A DNA stretch of 35,990 bases from Prosthecobacter debontii (GTDB lineage Bacteria; Verrucomicrobiota; Verrucomicrobiia; Verrucomicrobiales; Verrucomicrobiaceae), in NCBI GenBank assembly GCA_945869695.1, contig CAMBPV010000022.1, forward strand, positions 1 to 35,990, given 5' to 3'. The notes beneath the pieces were generated by a model that was not told where the DNA came from, did no database searches, and worked only from the letters and a program-made list of their open reading frames with translations. The position numbers and the translations under genes were made by a program. How positions within the stretch are numbered: position 1 is the first letter of the stretch; the number at the start of each line of letters is the position of its first letter. This document shows positions 14,784 through 23,487 of this stretch, one piece after another.

Positions 14784-17740
14784 TGTGTGATGGCTTCATC
14801 AAGGTTCAGCGCCGCGCGACTCACTGCCGCCCAGAGCGCTTCGCCTTCGAGCTTTTTGTCGCGTTGCTTTTGGAGGAAGGATTTGAGCATGGCGAGTTCA
14901 TCGGGTGCGGCAGGACGAGTGGTGCAGCGGCGGAAGATGTTGGTGAGGCGCTCGTCATCGGATGAGGATTCGGCGATGACTTGTTTGGCCATGGCTCGGG
15001 CGGCCTCCATGAACATTTGATCGTTGAGCAGCGTGAGGGCTTGCAGGGGACTGTTGGAGACGTCGCGTCTGGCAAGGCAGGATTCGCCGGTCGGCGCATC
15101 AAATGTGGTGGCCATGGCGAAAGGGGCGGTGCGTTTAGTAAAGGTGTAAAGACTGCGACGGAAGCGGTCCTCGCCTTCACTGATCTTCCACTCGATTTTG
15201 CCATAGGCACCTTCGGAGGTCACACTGGCAGGTTGAGGCGGGTAGACCCCGGGGCCTCCCATTTTTGGCGAGAGGACTCCTGCGGCTTTGAGTGCGGAAT
15301 CGCGGATGATTTCAGCATCAAGCCGGAACCTTGCCCCCCGAGCAAGCAGGATGTTTTCGGGATCACGCTGGAGAAGTTCAGGAGTGACACGACTGCTCTG
15401 CCTGTAAGTGGAGCTGGTCACAATGAGGCGGTGTAGTTTCTTCACCGACCATCCTTGCTTCACGAACTCAACCGCCAGCCAGTCGAGCAGCTCTGGGTGT
15501 GATGGAGGATCGCTCTGATACCCGAAGTCTTCGAGTGACTTGACCAAACCGCGACCAAAGAAGGCCTGCCATTGTCGATTCACAGTGACGCGTGCGGTGA
15601 GTGGGTTTTCAGGCGCAAAGAGCCACTTGGCAAATGTAAGGCGGTTGGCCGGTGCATCTTTCGGCAGTTGAGGAAGAAACGCTGGCACGGCAGGCGGCAC
15701 CTCTTCTTTCGGCTGAAGATACTCGCCCCGGTGGTGCAGTCGAGTGGTGCGGGGATTCGACGCGTGCCGCTCGTTCATGACGAGTGTGGGTTGTCCACGT
15801 GGGGGGTTCCTTCGCAGGGAGAGAAGGGGCGCCACGGCCTGTTTCATTTGCGGTGCAGTTTCGAGGAAACGACGCAGCAACAGTTCCCGCTTCGATGAAT
15901 CATTCGCCGCAAGTGCTTCTTCGACCTCCGCAGGGTGTCCCGTAGCGTCAGCGTGATCGCTGGTGGTCACGGCGATGCGGAAGTGGCCGAGTGGACAGGC
16001 GAAGTGCTTCTCAAAGAGCATCTTCAAATCAAGGCCGTCGTTGAGATCCATCGGTTGCTCAAAATAAAACACCGCAGCGTGCTGCACGCCGTATCCGCCG
16101 AGCACCTGCCAACCGCTGGACATCTCTGAATCCAGTGCGGCGCTGGCGTTGTTTGTTTTCTTGGGCTTTCGAGCGGCTTTGGCTTTAGCTTTTGGATTGG
16201 CGGCCGCGGCATCGCTGATGCGGTCTTCCTCCTCATCATTGGTGGCCTCGGCGCGAGTGATTTTCATCGGCTGACCTTTCTGGAAAGCCTTGAGCTCACT
16301 GAGGAAAAATCCGCCGAGAGGTCCTTCGTAGTTGGTCATACCGGGACCGTCATTGGGCAGGCTGGGGTGACTCGCGACTTCCAATCGGATGGCTGTGACA
16401 CCTCGGATGGGGGCTTGGAAGGTCAGGTCATAAACTTCACTCTTCGAGATGTCGCCGCTCCCTAGGATGAATCCGTCGGCCAGTTGTTCCAAGTGGGGCA
16501 TCGTTGTCTCCATTTTGGTCGGGCGGATGATTTCCCAATGAGAGGCGTATTTTTGCTCTTCATTTCTCCATTCGCTGAATCGTTTCTCCATGGCTTCGGG
16601 GCCACCGGGGAATTTGGACGGTAAGGAGGCTTCCAGTTCGGCGATCTTTACGGACCGCGCCTTCTCTTGCTCTTCGATAGCAGGTGTGGGAATGAAGTAA
16701 GTCGGCTCGCTGGCATTATTCAGCAGTGCGAGGGTGCTGTAGTAGTCTTTATGAAGGATGGGGTCATATTTGTGAGTGTGGCACTGACAGCAGTTCATGG
16801 TCAGGCCCATCCAGGTGGTGCCGGTGACACTGACGCGATCGACCATGGCATAAAACCGATACTCATTTGGGTCGATGCCACCTTCTTCATTGAGCATGGT
16901 ATTGCGATGGAAGCCAGTGGCGATGAGGTCCTCGGGTGTCGCCTGGGGCAGCATGTCGCCAGCGATCTGTTTGATGCTGAACTGATCAAACGGCATGTCG
17001 TCATTCAGCGCTTTGACCACCCAATCTCGGAACGGCCAGATGCTGCGGGGACGATCTTTTTCAAAGCCATTGGTGTCGGCGTAACGGGCGAGGTCTAGCC
17101 AGCGGCGCGCCCAGCGCTCGCCGTATTGGGGGGCGGCGAGGAGTTTGTCCACGAGTTTGTCGTAAGCATCGGGTGCCTTGTCGTTCACGAAGGCATCGGC
17201 TTCCGCCGTTGTGGGCGGTAGGCCGATGAGGTCGAGGTAAAGCCGACGAACAAGCGTGTAGCGGTCTGCTTCAGGTGATGGCTTGAGTCTCTCTTTCGTC
17301 AGGCGTTCATGAATGAAGCTGTCGATGCTGGCTTTGGGGTCATTTGTCGCTTTCGGGGGTGTGTAGGCCCAATGTGTGGCGTACTCGGATCCTTCCGCGA
17401 TCCATTGTTTGAGGATGGCTTTGTCTTTGTCGGAAACGACTTTTTTCGTGTGAGGAGGCGGCATTTGCTCATCTTCATCCGAAGAGAGCAGGCGCTTGAT
17501 GATCTCGCTGGCCTCAGGCTTGCCGGGGACGATGGCAAGCTCTCCTGATTTTCCACCGCGGAGCGCGGAGTCTCGCAGATCCAGTCTTAGCTTGCCTTTT
17601 CGTCCATGGTCGTCCATGCCGTGACACGCAAAGCATTGCTGAGCCAGGATGGGACGCACTTCGCGATTGAAATCAACGGCGTGTGCGCTGCTCGCGAGGA
17701 GGACGGCCAGTGAGATAGCATGAAAAGTGGGGGGCATCAT
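14777..17740 (-). CDS. PSCyt1/DUF1549/DUF1553 (PSD1) cytochrome-type protein
   Basis: It has 987 residues. A signal peptide (about 1-21, ASSAHA) is followed by a PSCyt1 cytochrome-like domain with one haem-binding CFACH motif (about residue 37) and the distal segment EDEQMPPPHTKK. A DUF1549/PSCyt2 domain lies at about 120-330 (DSFIHERLTKERLKPS, RRLYLDLIGLPPT, YGERWARRWLDLARYADTNG). A lysine/alanine-rich linker lies at about 505-530. The DUF1553/PSD1 domain covers about 690-960 (NRLTFAKWLFAPENPLTARV, NRQWQAFFGRGLV, VTSSTYRQSS, SNSPLQALTLLND). Proteins of this plan are hallmarks of Planctomycetes and Verrucomicrobia. They are exported and probably act in redox-linked polymer breakdown, though their reaction is unproven. 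The gene overlaps the DUF1501 remnant by ATGA. Confidence 0.95.
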   Translation of the reverse strand: MMPPTFHAISLAVLLASSAHAVDFNREVRPILAQQCFACHGMDDHGRKGKLRLDLRDSALRGGKSGELAIVPGKPEASEIIKRLLSSDEDEQMPPPHTKKVVSDKDKAILKQWIAEGSEYATHWAYTPPKATNDPKASIDSFIHERLTKERLKPSPEADRYTLVRRLYLDLIGLPPTTAEADAFVNDKAPDAYDKLVDKLLAAPQYGERWARRWLDLARYADTNGFEKDRPRSIWPFRDWVVKALNDDMPFDQFSIKQIAGDMLPQATPEDLIATGFHRNTMLNEEGGIDPNEYRFYAMVDRVSVTGTTWMGLTMNCCQCHTHKYDPILHKDYYSTLALLNNASEPTYFIPTPAIEEQEKARSVKIAELEASLPSKFPGGPEAMEKRFSEWRNEEQKYASHWEIIRPTKMETTMPHLEQLADGFILGSGDISKSEVYDLTFQAPIRGVTAIRLEVASHPSLPNDGPGMTNYEGPLGGFFLSELKAFQKGQPMKITRAEATNDEEEDRISDAAAANPKAKAKAARKPKKTNNASAALDSEMSSGWQVLGGYGVQHAAVFYFEQPMDLNDGLDLKMLFEKHFACPLGHFRIAVTTSDHADATGHPAEVEEALAANDSSKRELLLRRFLETAPQMKQAVAPLLSLRRNPPRGQPTLVMNERHASNPRTTRLHHRGEYLQPKEEVPPAVPAFLPQLPKDAPANRLTFAKWLFAPENPLTARVTVNRQWQAFFGRGLVKSLEDFGYQSDPPSHPELLDWLAVEFVKQGWSVKKLHRLIVTSSTYRQSSRVTPELLQRDPENILLARGARFRLDAEIIRDSALKAAGVLSPKMGGPGVYPPQPASVTSEGAYGKIEWKISEGEDRFRRSLYTFTKRTAPFAMATTFDAPTGESCLARRDVSNSPLQALTLLNDQMFMEAARAMAKQVIAESSSDDERLTNIFRRCTTRPAAPDELAMLKSFLQKQRDKKLEGEALWAAVSRAALNLDEAITHP

Positions 17741-17773
17741 TATATCCTCATTTACGATGCAGATCCGCTCTTT

Positions 17774-19027
17774 TCACTCTTTGGGTTTGATGAAAAGCAC
17801 TTCGGCACGGTCGATCCAGCCTTTGCGAAGGTCCATGCGGAACCAGCCGTCGCTATTCTTCCGATGGATGCGGCAGCCTGAGCGGGGACCGAACTCTTTC
17901 AGATCGTATTGCGCCCATGTCTTGCCCATATCGGGAGAGTAGATGATGCCGCAGGCGTAGGTGGAAGCTGGGGCGCAGTGGGTGGCTAGCATGACTCCGT
18001 CTTGAATGAGCATGTTGGCAGACTCAAACATGGGATTAAAAAGCAAGGTGTGCTTGGCTGGGTCGGTGATGTCTTTCGGGTCACACACAAAGATGCCGCG
18101 GTCATACCGATTGGCGATTGAGGGGCCGTTTGCATCGGCGATCCAGTAGCATTTGCCATCCACGAAGTTGATGCCACCGGACTTGAAGCGTGAGTTTGAA
18201 TTCACGCTCATAATCACCTTCCAGTCCCACTCGTCGTCCAGTCCGCTGTATTGACCCCTCAGCCAGTGACATTCATTGCCGTGCCCACGATCAATGTCAC
18301 CGGTGCAGGCATAAAAGGCGTTTTCGGCAGGGTTGAACGTCACGTTGTGGATGTGACGGGCAATCGAAGCATTTTTGGGGTTGCCAAGCATTGGTGGAAC
18401 CTTCTGTTGGAATTTCGGATTTTGGCCGAACGAGTAAGCGATTTTGACGGTCTCGCCGCTATCGGTGGAGTAATAGATGTTCACGGGCACAGGGCCGCCA
18501 ATCACGTTGCAGTAGTTCCCCCAAATCAGCATTTCAATGCCATCCACGACGAAACAGTGCTCGCCATCGAGAGGGTGGAAGTACCATCCGGGTTGCTGGG
18601 GATTCGCGGGTGAGTGCGGGAGGTAGTCCTCGCCATTCAATCCCTTGACGATGATTTCCCGGTGTGTTTGAAGATTATCGGTGCTCAGAAATAGCTTTGT
18701 CTCCGTGGCGAAAACGATGTTTCCGTTTTTCAGGATGACGCTGAAAGTGATATGGTCCGCCTGCTCGAAGGCGGCGCTGTGCGGCCAGGACTTGCCACAG
18801 TCCTCAGACAGGAAAACTTTTCCTTCTCCAAATCCGAAGGCCTTGTGGTCTCGCTGGGAATCGATGTAGGGGCCAGTTGGCATCGGTCGATACCAGAAGT
18901 GCTCGGTGGATGCACAATCAGGGGAGGCCGCTTTGGCTTTGGCATCATTCGAGAGCAAGAGGCTGCTGAGACTCGCAGCTGTCGCACTCAGAAAATGGCG
19001 ACGATCTTGAAGGGATGATGAATTCAT
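17774..19027 (-). CDS. Exported BNR/Asp-box repeat (sialidase-fold) protein
   Basis: This 417-residue protein starts with a Tat-like leader (QDRRHFLSATAASLSSLLLS). Three or more Asp-box motifs are visible: SEDCGKSW (about residue 74), STDSGETV (about 190) and SPDMGKTW (near the C-terminus), spaced as in six-bladed beta-propellers. Repeats of this kind occur in sialidases and in many non-catalytic propellers. I do not see the arginine triad of true sialidases clearly, so the enzyme activity is open. It lies 34 bases upstream of the PSCyt1/DUF1549 gene on the same strand and may be the first gene of that transcript. The ATG at 19025-19027 is well placed before the leader. Confidence 0.72.
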   Translation of the reverse strand: MNSSSLQDRRHFLSATAASLSSLLLSNDAKAKAASPDCASTEHFWYRPMPTGPYIDSQRDHKAFGFGEGKVFLSEDCGKSWPHSAAFEQADHITFSVILKNGNIVFATETKLFLSTDNLQTHREIIVKGLNGEDYLPHSPANPQQPGWYFHPLDGEHCFVVDGIEMLIWGNYCNVIGGPVPVNIYYSTDSGETVKIAYSFGQNPKFQQKVPPMLGNPKNASIARHIHNVTFNPAENAFYACTGDIDRGHGNECHWLRGQYSGLDDEWDWKVIMSVNSNSRFKSGGINFVDGKCYWIADANGPSIANRYDRGIFVCDPKDITDPAKHTLLFNPMFESANMLIQDGVMLATHCAPASTYACGIIYSPDMGKTWAQYDLKEFGPRSGCRIHRKNSDGWFRMDLRKGWIDRAEVLFIKPKE

Positions 19028-19089
19028 GGGTATTCATCGAACGCTCTGAGAAGCGCCAATCAAGCGAAGGAATGAGGAATGCTAAAACC

Positions 19090-20847
19090 TCAGTTTTTTG
19101 TTCGGGAGGCTGGGGTTTTGAGTCCCAAGAAGGCGACTGTGATACCTATCAAAAAGTGGATGCCCAAGATGCCGAATGCCATGCCTGCCTGCTGAAGTTG
19201 CGTTCCATTGATTTTCGCGAAAGCCTCGGCGAAGCCGGATTGCTGAAGGGTGCTGAGACTTCCTGACCAGCAGGAGTGCAGGGAAATCAAGGGATGCATG
19301 ACACCACCCAATTGAGCGGGCCAAGCGAGCAGGGCACCGGAAAGGGGGATCTGGAGAAGCGCCAGCCAGAGGCAAAATTTCTGAGCCGAGTCTGCATTCT
19401 TTGACTGAGCTGAGATCCCCAAACAAAGAGCCGAAAAGGAGATGGCTGAGACGATCAGCAAGCCAAGACGAACCAGGGCGTGGCCAGGGAGCCCACCTGT
19501 CGACATGTCGACAAAAAGAGAAAGCCACGCTCCGTGGGCCAGGAGAATGGGAATCAAGAACAAGAACTTCCCGAGCAGGTAACTCGATTCCCTCAAGCCG
19601 CCCTGCCTTTCGCGCTCGAAGATGGCCCGCTCACGGGCAATCTCAGCCGAGGAGGTAAGGGTGGCTACGAGGATGACCCAAATGGAAAGAACCAGCACAG
19701 CCATGGAAACAGAATGGGCGCTCAGAATCGGGTTGGTCTCGGGCGAGGCGATCCAATGACTTTTGGTTCTCCACATGAGCAGCACGGCTAGAAGGGGAAG
19801 TCCGACCAGAAGAAGGGCTTGGGATACCCATTCTGAACGATTTCGTCTGAAGGTCGTCCACCTCCGACGGAACAGGTGTTTCACTTGGGCAGAGAAGGAG
19901 GGAAGATGCGGGGCCGCTCGAACCGAGTCGCTTCCAGATGTCGTAAAACTGCGTGGAATCGTATCGTCATCGGAGTCTTCAGAAGTCTTCGGCGCGATAT
20001 CGTCTTCATCCGTCGGAGCGGCCAGCGTCTCTGTGTCACCTCCCAATTTGAAGGCGGTGTAGTAGGTGTCGCGGTGCTTGTGCCAAGATTCACCCCAGCG
20101 GCTCGCTGGTCTTTTGGCCATGCGGGAGTACACCTCATCGAGCTGTTTGACACTAAAGTAGTGCGGCAATGCGCGTGCCGGGCCGTGGAAGCAGACATTC
20201 CCTTCATTCATGACGAGAACGGCATCGTAAGCACTGAGGCTCGACATATTCTGCGTCGCGTTGATGACGATTCGTTTGGGGTTCTCCCGGGAAATGCTTT
20301 GAAGAAGGGCGACCAACTCGCGCTCTGATTTGGTATCTAGGCCGTCGGTGAACTCGTCGCAGATCAACAGAAGGGGATCAGAGACCAGGGCGAGAGCGAG
20401 TTTCAGCCGGCGAATCTGCGGACGTGAGAGAGTTGAGGCGCGTTGACTGGAGATCAGTTCAATTCCGGTTAGAATCATGAGACGAGACACCCGATTGATG
20501 ATGTCCTCTTTGGTGAGGTCCCGAAGTCGGAGCAGCATGGCGCTGACAATGTTTTCCTGAACGGTCAATGACCCATGAAGCACATCGTCTTCTCGGGGCA
20601 CGAAGCCGACGTCATTGATGTGAAGAGGGTTTTTGGTGATGTCCCTGCCGTGCCAGACGATCACTCCGCGGGTTGCAGTTTGGGTGCCGGATAAAATTGA
20701 AAGGAGGGTGGACTTTCCGCTTTGCGTGGGGCCGAGAACAGCCATCAGGTGCCCGGCGGGAGCGATGAATCCGACATGGTTCAGAATGGCAAGCGGATCG
20801 CTTTTGGGGCGGGCTATTTCCAGAGAGATTCCTACGAGTTCGAGCAT
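19090..20847 (-). CDS. ABCG-like ABC transporter (ATPase fused to ABC-2 permease)
   Basis: It has 585 residues. An N-terminal ATPase domain (about 1-240) shows Walker A GPTQSGKST, intact, and Walker B PLLLICDEFTDGLD, also intact. The signature is LSRPQIRR rather than LSGGQ, and the H-loop His is replaced by Gln (ATQN). An acidic, Ser/Thr-rich linker (about 275-315) follows. An ABC-2-type membrane domain (about 320-580) has roughly six TM segments and an ERERQGGLRESSYLLGK motif between the first pair, as in ABCG/White half-transporters. ABCG-type proteins usually export lipids or drugs as dimers. It is transcribed divergently from thrH, with 92 bases between the two starts. The substrate is unknown. 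Confidence 0.85.
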   Translation of the reverse strand: MLELVGISLEIARPKSDPLAILNHVGFIAPAGHLMAVLGPTQSGKSTLLSILSGTQTATRGVIVWHGRDITKNPLHINDVGFVPREDDVLHGSLTVQENIVSAMLLRLRDLTKEDIINRVSRLMILTGIELISSQRASTLSRPQIRRLKLALALVSDPLLLICDEFTDGLDTKSERELVALLQSISRENPKRIVINATQNMSSLSAYDAVLVMNEGNVCFHGPARALPHYFSVKQLDEVYSRMAKRPASRWGESWHKHRDTYYTAFKLGGDTETLAAPTDEDDIAPKTSEDSDDDTIPRSFTTSGSDSVRAAPHLPSFSAQVKHLFRRRWTTFRRNRSEWVSQALLLVGLPLLAVLLMWRTKSHWIASPETNPILSAHSVSMAVLVLSIWVILVATLTSSAEIARERAIFERERQGGLRESSYLLGKFLFLIPILLAHGAWLSLFVDMSTGGLPGHALVRLGLLIVSAISFSALCLGISAQSKNADSAQKFCLWLALLQIPLSGALLAWPAQLGGVMHPLISLHSCWSGSLSTLQQSGFAEAFAKINGTQLQQAGMAFGILGIHFLIGITVAFLGLKTPASRTKN

Positions 20848-20939
20848 AGTGAGGACTCTGAAGCGACTGTTCGCTGTGTAAAGGCGTTTCGGCGCAGCTT
20901 CGGGGCTTGCATTGCGCGTCTCCTGTGTCAGAAAAAGAG

Positions 20940-21548
20940 ATGCAACAAACGATTGTTACCCTGGACCTTGAAGGCGTGTTGGTGCCTGAGATTTGGATCG
21001 CCGTGGCTGAAAAGACCGGCATTGATGCGCTCCGGCGGACTACCCGCGACGAGCCGGATTACGACGTTTTGATGAAGGGGCGGTTGGACATCTTACGGGC
21101 GCACGGACTGAAGTTAGCGGATATCCAAGCGGTGATCGACACCCTTGCTCCGCTCGATGGCGCAAAGGCGTTTTTGGATGAATTGCGGAAGGTGACGCAG
21201 GTGGTTCTGCTCTCGGATACGTTTGAGGAATTCGCGCAGCCTCTCATGAAGCAGTTGGGCTGGCCGACCATTCTTTGCCACCAGCTTGAGGTCGCAAGTG
21301 ACGGCTCCATCGCCAATTACAAGCTGAGGCAATCCAACCAAAAACAGCATGCGGTATCGGCGTTCAAGTCGCTGAACTACCGGGTGATCGCGGCGGGGGA
21401 CTCCTTCAATGACACGACGATGCTGGGTGAAGCGGATGTGGGTTTCTTTTTCCATGCGCCTGAGAGCATCAAGAAGCAGTTTCCCCAGTTCGAAGCGTTC
21501 GACGAGTATGCAGAACTGACTGCGGCCATCAAAGGAGCCTTGGTTTGA
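20940..21548 (+). CDS. thrH: ThrH phosphoserine phosphatase / homoserine phosphotransferase
   Basis: The ATG at 20940 gives 202 residues, the size of Pseudomonas ThrH. It has an AAGAG sequence just before it, one of few plausible ribosome sites here. An upstream start at 20907 would add 11 residues not seen in the family. HAD motifs are LDLEGVLVPEIW (nucleophile D9, E11), LLSDTFEEF and AAGDSFNDTTML. Family-specific stretches include AEKTGIDALRRTTRD, PDYDVLMKGRLDIL and FHAPESI. The enzyme dephosphorylates phosphoserine and can transfer the phosphate to homoserine, linking serine and threonine synthesis. It is cytoplasmic. The MsbA-like gene follows 59 bases later on the same strand and may be co-transcribed. 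Confidence 0.95.
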   Translation: MQQTIVTLDLEGVLVPEIWIAVAEKTGIDALRRTTRDEPDYDVLMKGRLDILRAHGLKLADIQAVIDTLAPLDGAKAFLDELRKVTQVVLLSDTFEEFAQPLMKQLGWPTILCHQLEVASDGSIANYKLRQSNQKQHAVSAFKSLNYRVIAAGDSFNDTTMLGEADVGFFFHAPESIKKQFPQFEAFDEYAELTAAIKGALV

Positions 21549-21607
21549 GCTCGCAGATGTCTGATGCGGCGCTGTTTGCGGCACGAGCGTAGTGTCTTTC
21601 TCTCCCC

Positions 21608-23353
21608 ATGCGAACGGTCCTCCGAGTTTTCTCCTATTTGAAGCGCTATCCCCTCATGGCGGCTGCGCAGTTGGGCTGCGCCATCGTGGGGACGTTGATG
21701 GTGGTCGTGTTTCCTGCGGTCACCCGGGAAGTGTTGGATGTGGTCGTGCCGAAGGGGCAATGGGAAAGATTAACGCCTCTCTTGCTGACAGCGCTGGGTG
21801 CCTATTTCGCCCAGCATTTGTTCAATTCGCTGCGGATTCAGCTCAACAATACCTTTGAGCAGAAAGTCATTTTTGATCTGCGCAGTGACCTTTACGAAAG
21901 GCTGCAGACGCTTCCTCTTCGTTGGTTCGATAACCGGCCAACTGGCGATATCATGACCACGGTGTCGGAGGATATTCCATCGGTCGAGCGGGTGCTTATT
22001 GATGGTGTCGAGCAGGGACTGATGTCGGTGCTTCAGATCGTGATTGTGGGCGGATTCATGTTTCAGGCGGATGCGAAATTGGCTGCCTTTGCTTTGATTC
22101 CTGTTCCTTTCCTGATCATGGGTGCCTTGTCTTACACGATGACCTCGAGGGATCGACATCGGAAAGTGAGAAAGGCGAGCAGTGCGATGAACTCGCTTCT
22201 CCACGACAATGTGGGCGGAATGAGGCAGATCAAGGCCTACGCCATCGAAGCGCAGGAGCATGCTCGATTCAACGAGGTCAGCGGAGCTCTCCGGCAGGCG
22301 ACTCTGCATGTGATGCGGATCTGGGCGATCTATCGGCCGGGCATGAACTTTCTGACCAGTCTCGGGTTGATTTTAGTCTTGTGGGTGGGCGCGCGCGATC
22401 TTTTGGAGACGGTTTCAGCAGGTGGGCAGGCTGAGATTGGCAAACTGTCGGCCTTCCTACTCCTGCTGAAGTTTTTCTACGATCCGATCGAGAGCTTGCA
22501 TCAGTTGAATCAAATTCTGCAATCAGGCCGAGCTGCGGGCGAACGCGTTTTTGATGTTCTTGATGCCGAAGCAGAAGCTGATACGGAGGGTGGAAAGACT
22601 CTTCCTTCTCTCGCAGGACATGTGATTTATCAGGATGTCGGATTTTCATATTCAGCCTCAAGTCCGACGGTGAAGCACATCCATCTAGAAGCGAGACCGG
22701 GCGAGACGATTGCTCTTGTAGGCCCCACGGGTGCCGGGAAGTCGACGCTCATCAATCTGCTGACCCGATTTTACGAGTATGATCAGGGCGTCATCACAAT
22801 CGATGGTGTGCCCGTGCATGAATTGAACAAAAGCTTTTTGCGCAGGAATATCGGCTATGTCACGCAGGAGAGCTTTCTCTTCAATGGCAGCGTGCGGGAT
22901 AACATGTTGATCGGGCGGAAGGATGCCACCGATGAACAGATCTGGGATGCACTCACGAGTGCGAATGCAGATGCGTTTGTGAAGAGGCTCCCCAAGGGGC
23001 TCGATACTCACGTCGGAGAGCGCGGAGTGAAGCTGAGCGTGGGTGAGAAGCAGCGGGTGTCGATTGCGCGGGCGCTTTTGAGGAATCCGCCCATTCTTCT
23101 GCTCGACGAGGCGACGGCGAGTGTGGATACGGAAACGGAGCGGCAGATTCAGGAGGCTCTGGATCGTCTGATGCAGCAGCGCACCAGTTTTGTGATCGCT
23201 CATCGACTGTCGACCGTTCGTCATGCAGATCGAATCTATGTCCTCGAGCACGGAGAGATTGTGGAGAGCGGGACCCATGAGGAATTGATTCTCCGAGGCG
23301 GGCTCTACGCCGCGCTTTGCAGGACCTCGCTGATGGCGATGGATAGTCCGTGA
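21608..23353 (+). CDS. MsbA-like ABC exporter (permease-ATPase fusion)
   Basis: This 581-residue type IV ABC exporter half has a six-TM domain at about 1-320, with coupling-helix features such as RWFDNRPTGDIMTTVSEDI, typical of MsbA and lipid exporters. The ATPase domain (about 340-575) has all motifs intact: Walker A GPTGAGKST, Q-loop GYVTQESFLFNGSV, signature LSVGEKQR, Walker B ILLLDEATASVD and H-loop IAHRLST. It probably works as a homodimer. Family members flip lipid A or other lipids, or expel drugs. The substrate cannot be told from sequence. It lies directly before the candidate signalling operon, but a separate promoter region and an inverted repeat intervene. Confidence 0.9.
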   Translation: MRTVLRVFSYLKRYPLMAAAQLGCAIVGTLMVVVFPAVTREVLDVVVPKGQWERLTPLLLTALGAYFAQHLFNSLRIQLNNTFEQKVIFDLRSDLYERLQTLPLRWFDNRPTGDIMTTVSEDIPSVERVLIDGVEQGLMSVLQIVIVGGFMFQADAKLAAFALIPVPFLIMGALSYTMTSRDRHRKVRKASSAMNSLLHDNVGGMRQIKAYAIEAQEHARFNEVSGALRQATLHVMRIWAIYRPGMNFLTSLGLILVLWVGARDLLETVSAGGQAEIGKLSAFLLLLKFFYDPIESLHQLNQILQSGRAAGERVFDVLDAEAEADTEGGKTLPSLAGHVIYQDVGFSYSASSPTVKHIHLEARPGETIALVGPTGAGKSTLINLLTRFYEYDQGVITIDGVPVHELNKSFLRRNIGYVTQESFLFNGSVRDNMLIGRKDATDEQIWDALTSANADAFVKRLPKGLDTHVGERGVKLSVGEKQRVSIARALLRNPPILLLDEATASVDTETERQIQEALDRLMQQRTSFVIAHRLSTVRHADRIYVLEHGEIVESGTHEELILRGGLYAALCRTSLMAMDSP

Positions 23354-23405
23354 GTCGCTTGGAATCAATAATTGACCCGAGTGAAGGGTTTTGGATAGCA
23401 AGGAG

Positions 23406-23438
23406 AACCCCTTTGGATCCTAATTTAGACTAGGGGTT
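23406..23438. promoter_or_regulatory. Inverted repeat before the fadL-like operon
   Basis: The arms AACCCCT (23406-23412) and AGGGGTT (23432-23438) form a perfect seven-base inverted repeat with a 19-base spacer. It overlaps the -35 region of a promoter-like element. It could be an operator for the downstream signalling operon or a weak terminator hairpin of the MsbA-like gene; no clean U-tract follows directly. Confidence 0.35.
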
Positions 23439-23452
23439 GTGAACTTTTTATT
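23424..23452 (+). promoter_or_regulatory. Candidate promoter of the fadL-methyltransferase-kinase operon
   Basis: TTTAGA (23424-23429) and TTTATT (23447-23452) are spaced by 17 bases, each matching the sigma-70 hexamers at four of six positions. The local sequence is AT-rich compared with the surroundings. The predicted transcript start lies about 30 bases before the fadL ATG. Confidence 0.35.
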
Positions 23453-23487
23453 GCAATCTGGTTTCGAGAGCCTCAAGTTTAATTTTC

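Noticed and set aside
20907..20939. Upstream start for ThrH giving 11 more residues
   Set aside because: ThrH proteins begin right at the first strand, and the ATG at 20940 has a purine-rich site just before it.
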